DNA of 64,000 nucleotides from NCBI GenBank assembly GCA_017311185.1, contig JAESUZ010000134.1:398001-462000 (forward strand). The letters are read 5' to 3'. Position numbers and translations under genes: made by a program. Below, piece by piece: positions 35,453 through 46,427 of this stretch (position 1 is its first letter; each line of letters begins with the position of its first letter). The notes below the pieces were generated by a model that had not been told where the DNA came from, did not search any database, and saw nothing but the letters and a program-made list of their open reading frames with translations. Source of the DNA: Proteles cristata cristata. Its lineage: Eukaryota; Chordata; Mammalia; Carnivora; Hyaenidae.

Positions 35453-36290
35453 AAAAGTTAAAGGAAATTTGCAATAGTGGTTGACAATGAAATTGCCTCT
35501 CAAAAAGGCTGTCATACTGAAAAATGGAAAGAACAGTCATGAGTAGAAGAATGAAGTTATGCAGGGATTGACTGATAATATTTAACAGAGGAAGGATAAG
35601 ATTTGGTTTGTGTACTATGTGTTATAGATGTGGACCTTATAAATGTTACTCAACTTTTTATTCAATGTTACTCAAAAGCTATTCCTTTTCTAGATTTCTT
35701 TAGATCTCACACACTTCTTTTTATCCAGATGAAACTCACTGTATTATCTCGCTCATTTTAGCTCCCTTTCCCTTACTCAGAATCATTTAGATCATTTTCC
35801 TACACAGGGAATCTAAACTTTCTTTGTAATATATTCTTTGGGCCTGTCCTCTTTCAAGAAAGGAGCATATGGTAAATGATTCCTTACATCCTTTTATTGA
35901 AAATAATTTATTCTTAGCTTCAGTATGTTGGAGACACCTCTAGGGGATGGTGTTTGCATATTGTTTTCAATTATTTCTTAACTGCTTCCCTGATGAATTA
36001 GTTCCACTATAATATCAGATGTAGTTGAAATAATTTTGCACTTTTGTTACTGATAAGTGGGTTATCTAGCTTAATTATAGTTGATATCATATTTTAAAAC
36101 AGTTAATTTTAACATAATTAAACACGTTTATTGGCTATAAAAATAACTTTTATCTTAATAGTTTATTGTCTTCTGTCAAATTCTATAGCTAATTTTGAAG
36201 TGTATGATTCCATGATATTTATTAAACAGTGTTATAAAATATGAATATTAGCATTTTAAAGTTTTTTAAGAAAGTTATTTTAAAATAGTT
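35453..36290. other. Unique AT-rich DNA
   Basis: No gene or repeat family recognised. Confidence 0.5.
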
Positions 36291-36507
36291 TTATGTATAT
36301 GTGTGTATATATGTATGTGCATATATATGAATATGTGTGTACATATATATGTGTGTGTGTGTATGTGTTTAATAAATTTAAAGGATTAAACTTCTTCTAG
36401 GAATCCCAATTGTAGACGAATTTGGCAGTCACCTGGTTTTGCCATTGCATATCTGCATATATGTATGTGCATGAGTGTATGGGTGTGCATGTGTGTGAAA
36501 AGAAGTG
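36291..36507 (+). repeat. TA/TG-rich degenerate microsatellites
   Basis: Two TATG/TGTG-rich clusters (36294-36370 and 36450-36500) lie just left of the full-length LINE-1 insertion. Confidence 0.85.
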
Positions 36508-36513
36508 TAATTA

Positions 36514-36524
36514 TGGTACACATT
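36514..36524 (+). repeat. LINE-1 target-site duplication, left copy
   Basis: ggtacacattt, repeated exactly at 42965-42975. The last T bases merge with the poly-T tail. Confidence 0.88.
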
Positions 36525-36753
36525 TTTTTTTTTTTTACAAATAGTTTATTGTCAAATTAGTTTCCACATAACACCCAGTGCTCATCCCCACAAGTGCCCT
36601 CCTGCATGCCCACCCCTCCTCCCCCTCACATCCACCAGTCCTCAGTTTTTGTCAGCATTCAAGAGTCTCTCATGGTTTGCCTCTCCCCCTTTCCCCCACC
36701 ATTTCTGTCCTTCTTCTCCCCCTTGGTCCTCTGTTAAGCTCCTCCTAATCCTC
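36522..36753 (-). other. LINE-1 3' UTR and poly-A tail
   Basis: Short UTR of about 230 bp with a G-rich sense strand (C-rich on the shown strand at 36612-36640 and 36682-36700). A T run of 14-15 at 36522-36536 is the reversed poly-A tail. Confidence 0.85.
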
Positions 36754-39700
36754 CTATACGTGCACACATATGATATTTGTCTTTCTCTGCTGACTTATTT
36801 CGCTCAGCATAACACCCTCAAGGTCCATCCATGTTGCTACACATGGCCAGATTTCATTGTTTCTCATTGCCATGTAGTATTCCATGGTATAGATAAACCA
36901 CATCTTCTTGATCCATTCATCTGTTGATGGACACTTAGGCTCTTTCCAGGTTTTAGCTATTGTGGAGAGTGCTGCTATGAACATTGGGGTACATGTGCTC
37001 CTATGCATCAACATTTCTGTATTCCTCGGGTAAATTCCTAGCAGTGCTATTGCTGGGTCCTAGGGGAGTTCTATTGTTAGTTTCCTGAGGAACCTCCACA
37101 CTGTTTTCCAGAGGGGCTGTACCAGTTTACATTCCCACCAACAGTATAGGAGGGTGCCCGTTTCTCCACATCCTCGCCAGCATCTAGAGTTCTCTGATTG
37201 GCTCATTTTAGCCACTCTGACTGGCGTGAGGTGGTATCTCAGTGTGGTTTTGATTTGTATTTCCCTGATGAGAAGCGATGCTGCGCATCGTTTCATGTGT
37301 CTGTTGGCCATCTGGACGTCCTCTTTGGAGAAGTGTCTGTTCATATCTTCTGCCCATTTCTTCACTGGGTTGTTTGTTTTTCGGGCGTGGAGTTTGGTGA
37401 GTTCCTTGTAGATTCTGGATATCAACCCTTTATCTGATATGTCAATTGCAACTATCTTTTCCCATTCCGTTGGTTGCCTATTAATTTTCTGGGTTGTTTC
37501 CTTGGCTGTGCAGAAGCTTTTAATCTTGAGGAGGTCCCAACAGTTTGTTTTTGCTCTTGATTCCCTTGCTTTTGGGGATGTGTCAAGTAAGAAGTTGCTG
37601 CGGTGGAGGTCAAGGAGGTTGTTTCCTGCTTTCTCCTCCAGGGTATTGATCGTTTCCTGTCTCACGTTCAGGTCCTTTATCCATTTTGAGTTGATTTTTG
37701 TGCATGGTGTGAGAAAATGATCTAGTTTCATTCTTCTGCATGTTGCTGTCCAGGTCTCCCAACACCATCTGTTAAAAAGGCTGTCTTTTTTCCATCGGAT
37801 ATTCTTTCCTGCTTTGTCAAAGATTAGTTGGCTGTATACTTTTGGGTCTACTTCTGAGTTCTCAATTCTGTTCCATTGGTCTATGTGTCTGTTTTTGTGC
37901 CAATACCATACTGTCTTGATGATGACAGCTTTGTAGTAGAGGCTAAAGTCTGGGATGGCAATACCTCCCGTTTTGGTTTTATTTTTTCAGGATTACTTTG
38001 GCTCTTCGGGGTCTTTTGTGGTTCCATACAAATTTTAGGATAGTTTGTTCTAGTTTTGAGAAATATGCTGGTGCAATTTTGATTGGAATTGCATTGAATG
38101 TGTAGAGTGCCTTAGGTAGTAATGACATCTTAACTATGTTTATTCTTCCTATCCATGAGCATGGAATGTTTTTCCATTTCTTTGTGTCTTCTTCAATTTC
38201 CTTCATAAGTTTTCTATAGTTTTCATCATACAGATCTCTTGTATCCTTGGTTGGGTTTATTCCGAGGTATTTTATGGTTTTTTGTGCAATTGTGAATGGG
38301 ATCAGTTTCTTGATTTCTCTTTCTGTTGCTTCATTGTTGGTGTATAAAAATGCAACCGATTTCTGTACATTGATTTTGTACCCTGCAACTTGGCTGAATT
38401 CTTGGATCAGTTCTAGTAGGCTTCTGGTGGAGTCTGTCGGGTTTTCTATGTAGAGTATCATGTCATCTGCAAAGAGTGAAAGTTTGACTTCCTCTTTGCC
38501 AATTCTGATGCCTTTGATTTCCTTTTGGTGTCTGATGGCTGATGCTAGGACTTCCAGCACTATGTTAAACAGCAGTGGTGAGAGTGGGCATCCCTGTCGT
38601 GTTCCTGATCTCAGGGGGAAAGCTCTCAGTTTTTCCCCGTTGAGGATGATGTTAGCTGAAGGCTTCTCATAGATGGCTTTGATGATGTTTAAGTAGGTTC
38701 CTTCTATCCCAACTTTCTCGAGTCTTTATTAAGAAGGGATGCTGTATTTTGTCAAATGCTTTTTCTGCATCTATTGACAGGATCATATGGTTTTTATCTT
38801 TTCTTTTATTGATATGATGTATCACATTGATTGATTTGCGAATGTTGAACCAGCCCTTTAACCCAGGAATGAATCCCACTTGATCTTGGTGGATGATTCT
38901 TTTTATATGTTGCTAGATTCGATTTGCAAGGATCTTGTTGAGAATTTTTGCATCAGTATTCATCAAGGATATTGGCCTGTAGTTCTCTTTTTTTGCTGGA
39001 TCTCTGTCTGGCTTGGGAATCAGTGTGATGCTGGCTTCATAAAATGAGTCCGGGAGTTTTCCTTCGCTTTCTATTTTTTGGAATAACTTGAGAAGAATTG
39101 GGATTAATTCTGTTTTAAATGTCTGGTAGAATTCCCCAGGGAAGCCATCAGGTCCAGGGCTCTTATTTGTTGGGAGATTTTTGATCACTGATTCAATTTC
39201 TTCACTCGTTATGGGTCTGTTCAGGTTTTCTATTTCTTCCCGTGTGAATTTTGGTAGTGAGTGTGTGTTTAGGAATTTGTCCATTTCTTCTAAGTTGTCC
39301 AATTTGTTGGCATATAATTTTTCATAGTATTCCCTGGTAATTGCTTGTATTTCTGAGGGGTTGGTTGTAATAAGTCCATTTTCATTCATAATTTTGTCTA
39401 TTTGGGTGCTCTCTCTTTTCTTTTGGATAAGTCTGGCTAGAGGTTTGTCAATTTTGTTTACCTTTTCAAAAAACCAACTCTTGGTTTCATTGATCTGTTC
39501 AATTGTTTCTTTGGTCTCTATGTTGTTTATTTCTGCTCTAATTTTTACTATTTCTCTTCTTCTACTGGGTTTAGGGCGTTCTTGTTGCTCTGCCTCTAGT
39601 TCCTTTAGGTGAGCTGTTAGATTTTGGACTTGGGCTTTTTCTAATCTCTTGAAATAGGCCTGGAGAGCAATGTACTTTCCTCTTAGGACTGCCTTTGCCG

Positions 39701-40582
39701 CATCCCATAGATTTTGAATTGTTGTGTTTTCATTTTCATTTGTTCCCATATATTTTTTAATTTCATCTCTAATTGCCTGATTGGCCCATTCATTCTTTAG
39801 AAGGGTGTTCTTTAACCTCCATGTTTTTGGAAGTTTTCCAGACTTCTTCCTGTAATTGATTTCAAGTTTCAAAGCATTGTGATCTGACAGTGTGCATGGT
39901 ATGATCTCTATTCTTTTATATTTATTGAGGGCTGCTTTATGTCCCAGTATGTGATCTATCTTGGAGAATATGCCATGCGCACTTGAGAAGAAAGTAAATT
40001 TCCTGGCCTCAGGATGTAAAATTCTAAATATATCCATCAGATCCATCTGGTCCAATGTGTCTTTCAAGTCCATTATTTCTTTAGTGATTTTCTGTCTGGT
40101 TGACCTATCCATTGCTGTAAGCGGAGTATTAAAGTCCCCTGCTATTAGCACATTCTTATCTATAAGCTTGTTTCTGTTTGTGATTGTTTTAGATATTTAG
40201 GTGCTCCCATATTCGGTGCGTAGACATTTATGATTGTTAGTTCTTCCTGATGGATGGACCCTGTAATTATTATGTAGTGCCCTTCTTCATCTCTTGTGAT
40301 TGTCTTTAATTTAAAGTCCAGTTTGTCTGATATAAGTATCGCTACTCCGGCTTTCTTTTGATTTCCTGTAGCATGATATATATTTCTCCATCCCCTTACT
40401 TTTAATCTGAAGGTATCTTCCCGTCTAAAATGAGTTTCTTGTAGACAACATATAGATGGATTTTGTTTTTTAATCCATTCTGCTACCCTATGTCTTTTGA
40501 TTGGAGCATTCAGCCCATTTACATTCAGTGTTATTATTGAAATATGTGGGTTTAGAGTCTTTGTATCTTTTGTAGGGTTCAT
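36754..40582 (-). pseudogene. LINE-1 ORF2 (endonuclease/reverse transcriptase), disrupted
   Basis: The ORF2p order is complete. Endonuclease: 'LNVNGLN' and 'QETH' (40582-40160), 'IAGDFN' and '[10 protein letters not shown]' (40151 onward). Reverse transcriptase: '[11 protein letters not shown]', '[13 protein letters not shown]' (motif A), 'LFADDMILY' (motif C, about 38470). C-terminal cysteine region: '[18 protein letters not shown]' (about 37165), where Tyr replaces the His of the usual CCHC set; the copy at 9786 keeps a CAC codon there. Lesions seen: a 4-base deletion near 40184, stop codon at 38913-38915 (CAG to TAG relative to unit 2), a 2-base deletion near 38720, a one-base loss near 37983, and stop at 37060-37062 (Tyr codon to TAG). 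Confidence 0.92.
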
Positions 40583-40628
40583 GTTTGTGGTGGTGTCTCT
40601 GGAATCTTTGTTCCTTGCAACCTTTCCT

Positions 40629-41548
40629 TCAGAGCATCCCCCTCAGGATTTCTTGTAGGGCTGGCTTCGTGGTGACAAATTCTTTCAATTTTTGTTTGTT
40701 TGGAAAGGTTTTTATCTCTCCTTCTATTTTGAATGACAGGCTTGCTGGATAGAGGATTCTTGGCTGCATATTTTTACTGTTCATCACATTGAAGATCTCT
40801 TGCCATTCCTTTCTGGCCTGCCACGTTTCAGTAGATAGGTCTGTCACCACTCTGATAGGTTTCCCTTTGTATGTGAGGGCCCTTTTCTCCCTAGCTGCTT
40901 TCAAAATTCTCTCTTTGTCCTTGTATTTTGCCATTTTTACGATGATATGTCGTGCAGAAGATCGATTCAAGTTACGTCTGAGAGGAGTCCTCTGAGCCTC
41001 TTGTATTTCCACATTGACTTCCTTCCCCAGGTCGGGAAGTTCTCTGCTATAATTTGTTCCAGGACTCCTTCAGCACCTTTCCTCTCTCTTCCTCTTCTGG
41101 GATTCCTATGATATGGATATTGTTGCGTTTGACTGTATCGCTGAGCTCTCGAATTCTTTCCTGTTCCTGGATCAGTTTGTCTCTTTTTGTCAGCTTCTTG
41201 TTTTTCTATAATGGTGTCTTCTAAATCACTTATTCTCCTTTCTGCCTCTTCAATCCGTGCATTGGAGGCCTCTAATTTATTATGGATCTCATTTATCGCA
41301 TTTTTTAATTCTTCATGCCTATTTTTATTTTCCATTCTGTCTGTAGCCATAGTTTCTTTGATGTCCCCTATGTTTTTTTCAAGCCCTGCTATTAATTTCA
41401 CCATTATTATTCTAAAATCTTGTTCACTTATGCTGCTGATATCTGTTTTGAGCAGTTCATTAGCTGTCATTTCTTCTTGGAGTTTCTTTGGAGGAGAGCT
41501 CTTTCGTTTTGTCATTTTAGTTAGCTTTCCGGCTCTTATTGGTTTCAA
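40629..41548 (-). pseudogene. LINE-1 ORF1 (ORF1p), frameshifted
   Basis: The N-terminus and coiled coil are open from 41548 ('KRKSSPPKKLQEE', 'IEEAERRISDLED'). A two-base loss in a T run near 41185 (five T against seven in the copies at 1385 and 4855) breaks the frame. It is briefly recovered ('KGAEGVLEQIIAENFP'), then lost again by a one-base loss in a G run near 41034. The C-terminal domain is open from 41012 to 40629 ('RRNLNRSSARHIIVKMAKY', 'EILRGML'). Its stop lies 47 bp before the ORF2 ATG. Confidence 0.92.
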
Positions 41549-42146
41549 AGACCTGTTATGCTCTCTGTTTCTATGAGCACTGCTATATCCAAGAAACTCT
41601 TTGACTTTCCAGGGCCTATCCTTTCAGAGATTGTTTTTTGAATGGTATCCCTCGGTCACTCTTGTTGGGACCTTAGTTATTTTATTTTCCTATTAGTAGT
41701 GATATTTGGGACTCTTCACCTTGTGTACTCTAGCTTGTTTCTTGAGGTAGCCCTCTCAGGCAGGGATGGGCGTGGCGTGATCTGATGCCTCAGGCGGGGG
41801 TTCTGCCTTGGCGATTGTGGGGAGGAGAGTGACGGTGCTCCAGTCCCTTCTTGAACCCCGCGCTGCAGCTCGCTTTTTTTTTTTTTTTTGGCGTGTCAAC
41901 TCCCCGTTCCCGGGACGCAGCCGAAGTTGGTTGCACTCTTCAACCCAGGCCAGTTCCAATCTCCAACTCCCAGTCCGCGCCCCGCTGAAGTTGCCTTAGA
42001 CACAGCTTCCCAGACAACCCCCTGGGGCTATTCCAGCCTCCCTGCTGAGCTCTGGGGGCGGAGTCAGGATCGCTGCTTCCTTCTCTGGGTCCGGCTGGTG
42101 TGCATGCGCGGGGGCTTGCCTGCCGGGTCCCCGTAGCCTGAGCCCC

Positions 42147-42341
42147 CTGGAGTGAGGAAAACCGGGTCTCTCTATGGCTCGTCACCCGAAACACGAACTC
42201 ACAGGCAAATTTCCCAGTTTTTAGCTCTTTTTCTTCCCTCTCGAGTTCCAGCCAGCCAGGAGCGCGGATGCCCGGTGTCTGCGCGTCTCCTTCAGGGGTC
42301 CCAGCCGCCCCGGAGCTACAATGGCGGCAGGCGCGCCGCCG
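42147..42341 (-). repeat. LINE-1 5' UTR monomer 1 (195 bp)
   Basis: Begins 'ctggagtgaggaaaaccggg' on the shown strand and ends in the GC-rich 'ggcgcgccgccg'. It differs from the next unit at about eight positions, roughly 96% identity. Confidence 0.95.
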
Positions 42342-42769
42342 CTGGAGTGAGGAAAACCGGGTCTCTCTATGGCTCGTCACCCAAAACACGAACTCACAGG
42401 CAAATTTCCCAGTTTTTAGCTCTTTGCCTTCCCTCTCGAGTTCCAGCCAGCCAGGAGCGCGGACGCCTGGTGTCTGCGCGTCTCTTTCAGGGGTCCCAGC
42501 TGCCCTGGAGCTACAATGGCGGCAGGCGCGCCCGCGCCGCTTTAAAACCCAACCTCCAGGAGCGGCACAAAGAAGCAGTTTGCGTGCTCAGCCTCCCCCA
42601 GGACCAGTTGTCGCGAGGGGACCTGGTGTGCAGATATTTGGCAAGTACGGTCTTTCTATGCACCGAGCGGAGATTTTTCTGTCTCGGACTCTCTCCTTTT
42701 CCCCTCTCACTCCCCGTAGAGGGTAGAGGGGGATCGCCTCCCACCCTGGAGGCTCCGATCCCGGCCTGA
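42152..42769 (+). CDS. Antisense open frame in LINE-1 5' UTR (205 codons, hypothetical)
   Basis: An open frame opposite to the LINE-1 genes that crosses both 195-bp monomers, giving a protein with two 65-residue repeats ('RKTGSLYGSSP' and 'YNGGRR' recur). Primate LINE-1s have a much shorter antisense ORF0 in the same place; there is no sequence evidence of kinship. GC-rich CpG DNA opens long frames by chance, and another plus frame (42268-42726) and a minus frame (41940-42389) are also open here. Treat as a candidate only. Confidence 0.25.
   Translation: MRKTGSLYGSSPETRTHRQISQFLALFLPSRVPASQERGCPVSARLLQGSQPPRSYNGGRRAAAGVRKTGSLYGSSPKTRTHRQISQFLALCLPSRVPASQERGRLVSARLFQGSQLPWSYNGGRRARAALKPNLQERHKEAVCVLSLPQDQLSRGDLVCRYLASTVFLCTERRFFCLGLSPFPLSLPVEGRGGSPPTLEAPIPA
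42318..42328 (+). promoter_or_regulatory. YY1-like site in monomer 1
   Basis: acaatggcggc fits the YY1 core (ATGGCGGC). It lies in the opposite orientation to the 5'-terminal site of the element. Confidence 0.5.
42342..42536 (-). repeat. LINE-1 5' UTR monomer 2 (195 bp)
   Basis: Directly adjoins monomer 1 in the same orientation. The length, 195, is a multiple of three, so a reading frame can cross both units. Confidence 0.95.
42513..42523 (+). promoter_or_regulatory. YY1-like site in monomer 2
   Basis: The same acaatggcggc, exactly 195 bp after the first. Confidence 0.5.
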
Positions 42770-42928
42770 TTTTACCTTCCCCGGTTCGCACTCACGTTAG
42801 AAGGCTTTCTCAGTGGATTCTGCGTCCTTTTTCTCCCAGTCTCTCAGGTTTTGTATGGTTTCCAATGGCTTCAGATCTTTTCTGTGTGATGTATGGGCGC
42901 GAGTGCAAGTACGGAGCTCCTTACTTCT

Positions 42929-42940
42929 CCGCCATCTTGC
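42929..42940 (-). promoter_or_regulatory. YY1 site at LINE-1 5' terminus
   Basis: gcaagatggcgg on the minus strand, within about 14 bases of the element start. In human LINE-1 a YY1 site at this place sets the transcription start. Confidence 0.75.
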
Positions 42941-42964
42941 CTCAATTTTTTTGTTTATTTTTTT

Positions 42965-42975
42965 GGTACACATTT
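42965..42975 (+). repeat. LINE-1 target-site duplication, right copy
   Basis: ggtacacattt, identical to 36514-36524. About 21 T-rich bases (42944-42964) separate it from the LINE-1 5' end. Confidence 0.88.
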
Positions 42976-44215
42976 CTTGTAGCATAAAGCAGCTTATTGT
43001 TTCCTCTAACATCTAAACAAAAGATCAACCTTTACTCCACATTGTCTTTCTGGTAGATTTAGATATATAAAGGTTAAAGGTTCTTCTGTCAATTAGTAAT
43101 ATTATAGCAGAATTTAAGTCCCTACAGTAGCTGGGTGGGGGGATAAATATCAAATTATAACAATAATTATTCATTAATATATATTTAAAAAAATAACTCT
43201 CTGAAATTCCCTCATTCACCTACATAAATCAGATATTAAGAGGGCTCCACTGAGCAGAATGAGGGATTCAATTATCTTTTCCCTTAACTACTACTGCAAG
43301 GTTTTTATTATTATAATGGTGTATGACTTGATTTGCCTCAAGCTAAATGAAAACAGTTTTAGAGATTTACTTTTTTATTTTGCCTTCTTCCTGGCAACTG
43401 ATTTATTAATGATTGTACCTGAGCATCTTTACCACACTTATCTCCTGATTGTTTTTTTTTTTCTTTCATTTTTTCCATCTTTTTCTATCCTAAATTACAG
43501 CAAGATGCTGACTACAGTTGTAATGGGAGTGGTTATGATACCTGCATTAGTGACAGCTGGTGGCATAGCCTAACATTGATTGGCCTACTTAAATACTTGA
43601 AGTATATGTTTTGTAGAAATAAATATTAACTTTATGACTGTTGATATGTACATTGAGTATAAAAACAATTTTGTCTTAACAATTGTCTAACCATATCAAA
43701 AATCATAACTAAATTTTTTATGAGACATGGAGATTCAATCTGTATCTAAGGGCAATTAATGCCCTGCATCTGTAGTAATGAAGATTTTCATGGTTTATTA
43801 ATCGCACAGTATGCTAGAATTTAAACATGTCTCATTTAGATGTGCTCATTCACATTGGAACATGATATGTGATGTTGAAGGGGTTCTTAAAGGACAAATG
43901 CAGGCAAAAAGAAATGAAATGCAGTAACTATATCCTAGGATATACAACACAATATTCCATTACTTTATTGTATTCCATTGTATTCCATTACATTATTGTA
44001 ATTCCATTACAATAATGACATACTTTATACCTTTATGCTTCTTTCATTCTCTCAGGTAGTTATTGCTATTTAGCCTTCCCTGAAATGACATTGAGATCAG
44101 TAAAAACATTAAGTTGTCTTTAAATAGCCAAAAGAGGGGAGAGCAGTTTTATTTTGTACTCTAAGATGAAATTGTCCTAATTGATTTATTTAAACTAAAC
44201 AACAAACCAACAAAA
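42976..44215. other. Unique AT-rich DNA
   Basis: No gene seen. The frame at 43259-43573 (104 codons) has a hydrophobic composition typical of T-rich DNA and no motif. A short local array of 'tattccatt' units lies at 43966-44015. Confidence 0.5.
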
Positions 44216-44970
44216 TTCACCCATTTCCCCACCCCCTTCCGCCATCCCCTGCCTCTGACAACCAGGAATCTATTCTATGAGCTTATTCATTTGTTTATGT
44301 TTTAGACTATGCAAGTAAGTGAGATAATATGGTATTTGTCTATCTCTGTATGACATATTTCACTTACTGAATACCCTTGAGGTGCATCCATGTAATCTCA
44401 ATTGGCAGGATTCCACTTATATGTATATATGAATTTTTCTGTCCATTCATACATTGATGGACACTTAGGTTGTTTCCATATCTTGGCTGCTGCAAATAAT
44501 GTTGAATCTCCATAGGAGTGCATGTATCTTTTTGAGTTATGTTTTTGTTTGTTTTCTTTGGATAAAATGCCAAAAGTTAAATTGCTGGATTATATGGCAG
44601 CTCTATTTTCATTGTTTGAAGAACCTCCATACCGGTTTCCATAGTGGCTGCACCAATTTATATTTCCGTCAATAGTGTACGAGGGTTCCCTTTCCCTTTT
44701 CCCCACATCCTTGGCAACATTTGTTATTTCTTATCTTTTTAAAGATTTTATTTTTAAGTTATCTCTACACCTAACATGGGGCTCGAACTCACAACTCTGA
44801 GATTATTAGTTACATGCTGTACCAACTGAGCCAGCCAGGTGCTCATCTTGTCTTTTTGATAATAGCCATTCTAACAGTTAGGAGGTAGTTCTTATTTTGG
44901 TTTTGATTTGTACTTCCCTGTTAATTCATAATAGTTTGCATCTTTTTATGTGTTTGCTATCTGTATGTCA
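44216..44970 (-). mobile_element. L1: Old LINE-1 ORF2 C-terminal region and 3' UTR
   Basis: Reversed LINE-1 with 'gcatccatgtaatctcaattgg', 'cattgatggacacttaggttg', 'aagaacctccataccggtttcc' and 'ttttgatttgtacttccctg'. It is interrupted by a SINE at 44740-44845. The frame 44364-44573 (minus) is a remnant of the ORF2 C-terminus ('HLQQPRYGNNLSVHQCMNGQ'). Confidence 0.85.
44740..44845 (-). mobile_element. SINEC: Short carnivore SINE inside the old LINE-1
   Basis: 'taaagattttatttttaagttatctctacac' tail followed by the reversed head ending 'gagccagccaggtgct'. This is the short type without a CT-rich stretch, older than the long-tailed felid copies. Confidence 0.85.
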
Positions 44971-45189
44971 CGGTACCATGGAAGAATAGACAATGAGTCA
45001 TGCCCACCTCAGCAACAGGATGCTGGCCCAGACCATCAGTGATCCAACAGACAAGGGGATTGACAAAGGAATTGATGCAGGACGGGGAAGTTAAGAGCCA
45101 CTGGGGTCAAATCAAACCCTAAAGCATTCTATCATGAAGAGGTCAAAGAGATAAGGGTAAACTGGCAAAGTAACTTGAGAAGGATAGCC
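44971..45189. other. Unique or unclassified DNA
   Basis: No feature recognised between the old LINE-1 and the L2 segment. Confidence 0.4.
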
Positions 45190-46080
45190 AATGAGAAGAA
45201 AAAAACAGGGGAGTAACATTCTGGAAATGAAGCAGGAAGGTGTTTCTAGTATAAGAGAGTAAACAAGTGTGTCAAATACTGCTAAAAATTATAGTAAGAT
45301 GAAGATGAAATTATTAGTGACTTTAGCAGTAGCAGTTTTGGTGATAAGGTGACGATTGATGTGCTATTAGAATGAATTCACAGAGAATGGACCAGGAGGA
45401 TTTGGAGTTTCTGAATATAGGAAACTTTCTGAACCAATTTTTGTTTGTTTTTTATAAAGTGAAATAGAAAAATAGGGCAATAGTTTGAGGGAGAATGGGA
45501 TCAATATTTTTTTTAAGATGACAAAGTATGTTTGGATGCTGTTTCAAATAATAAAATGAAAATGGGAAAAGTGATATCATGAGAGAAAGAAAGAAAATAA
45601 TTGCTAAGAGAATTCCTTGAATAGGTGAGAGGGGAGGGAATCTGGTTCACCATTAGAGAGGATGGTCTAACATGGAAGAGCCTAGGATGAAGATGAAGGA
45701 AATACATATATGGGAATGGGTGCTTCACAGGTGTAAATATGTGGTTTGAGAGTTTGCGGAAGTGTTGTTATTTGTCTTATTTTTTTTTCAGTGAAGTAGG
45801 AAGCAGGATCATCAGCTGAGAGTGAAGATGAGCAAAGGAAGGATTGGAGAAGAAAGAAGAAATTAATGTAGTGATCTAGGACAGGGTCTGCAAACTGAGG
45901 ACTTATGTAGACTTTCCAGTGGTCGTGGATCATTTTTAAAAATTTACTTACAAAATCCTCTTCCTTACGGAGTTTTAGAAGGGTCACAAACAAAATAGCT
46001 TGTGGATAAATGGTGGAGAGTGACAGAGCACATACTAGAGAAATAAAGTTGCTAGGCAGAACAAAAACACTCATTATAGG
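45190..46080 (-). repeat. L2: LINE-2 ORF2 relic
   Basis: The minus-strand frame 46074-45682 contains 'LSADDPASYFTEKK', resembling the segment between endonuclease and reverse transcriptase of L2-type ORF2 ('ADDLASFFTEK' style). Further left, 'gtgtcaaatactgctaaaaatt' and 'gcagtagcagttttggtgataaggtgac' follow the antisense of the L2 reverse transcriptase region. Heavily decayed. Confidence 0.65.
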
Positions 46081-46198
46081 TTAGAGAGCATTAATTAAAA
46101 AAAAAAAGCCTCATTCAGCATGGTTTTCTGGTTCCCCTGCATCCTATCATGTTCAGTTGCATAGATTACCCAACATGGAGTAGAAATAGCACTGTATT

Positions 46199-46427
46199 GG
46201 GGCACCTGGGTGGCTCATTTGGTTGAGCATCCAACCTGGGCTCAGGTCATGATCTCACAGTTCATGGGTTCGAGCCCTGTGCCGGGCTCTGTGCTGACAG
46301 CCATCTCAGAGCCCGGAGCCTGTTTCAGATTCTGTGTCTCCCTCTCTCTTTGACCCTCCCTTGCTCACGCTGTCTCTCTCTCTCTCAGAAATAAATATAA
46401 CATTTAAAAAAATTAAAAAAAAAAAAA
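46199..46427 (+). mobile_element. SINEC: Carnivore tRNA-type SINE
   Basis: Head 'ggggcacctgggtggctcat', CT stretch and long A tail. Perfect 17-bp target-site duplication agaaatagcactgtatt at 46182-46198 and 46428-46444. Confidence 0.97.

Larger units (their letters stand above)
36522..42943 (-). mobile_element. L1: Full-length LINE-1 with target-site duplications
   Basis: About 6.4 kb on the minus strand: poly-A tail (T run 36522-36536), 3' UTR to about 36753, ORF2 36754-40582, 47-bp spacer, ORF1 40629-41548, and CpG-rich 5' UTR to about 42943. The 5' terminus carries a YY1-type 'caagatggcgg' as in other mammalian LINE-1s. The flanking 11-bp direct repeat shows an ordinary target-primed insertion. 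Both ORFs are disrupted by several small lesions, so the copy cannot move by itself. It is the reference used here for the rearranged copies elsewhere in the window. Confidence 0.95.
41750..42943 (-). promoter_or_regulatory. LINE-1 5' UTR promoter, CpG-rich
   Basis: A long CpG-dense stretch in an otherwise AT-rich window, upstream of ORF1 on the minus strand. It contains the 195-bp tandem monomers (42147-42536), YY1-like motifs in each monomer and at the 5' end, and a T run interrupting it at 41875-41890. In mammals the LINE-1 5' UTR is an internal RNA polymerase II promoter and is usually CpG-methylated; activity here is inferred only. Confidence 0.8.

Noticed and set aside
41940..42389. 149-codon minus-strand frame in the LINE-1 5' UTR
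   Set aside because: Open because of GC-rich CpG DNA and duplicated monomers; upstream of ORF1 with no known LINE-1 counterpart.
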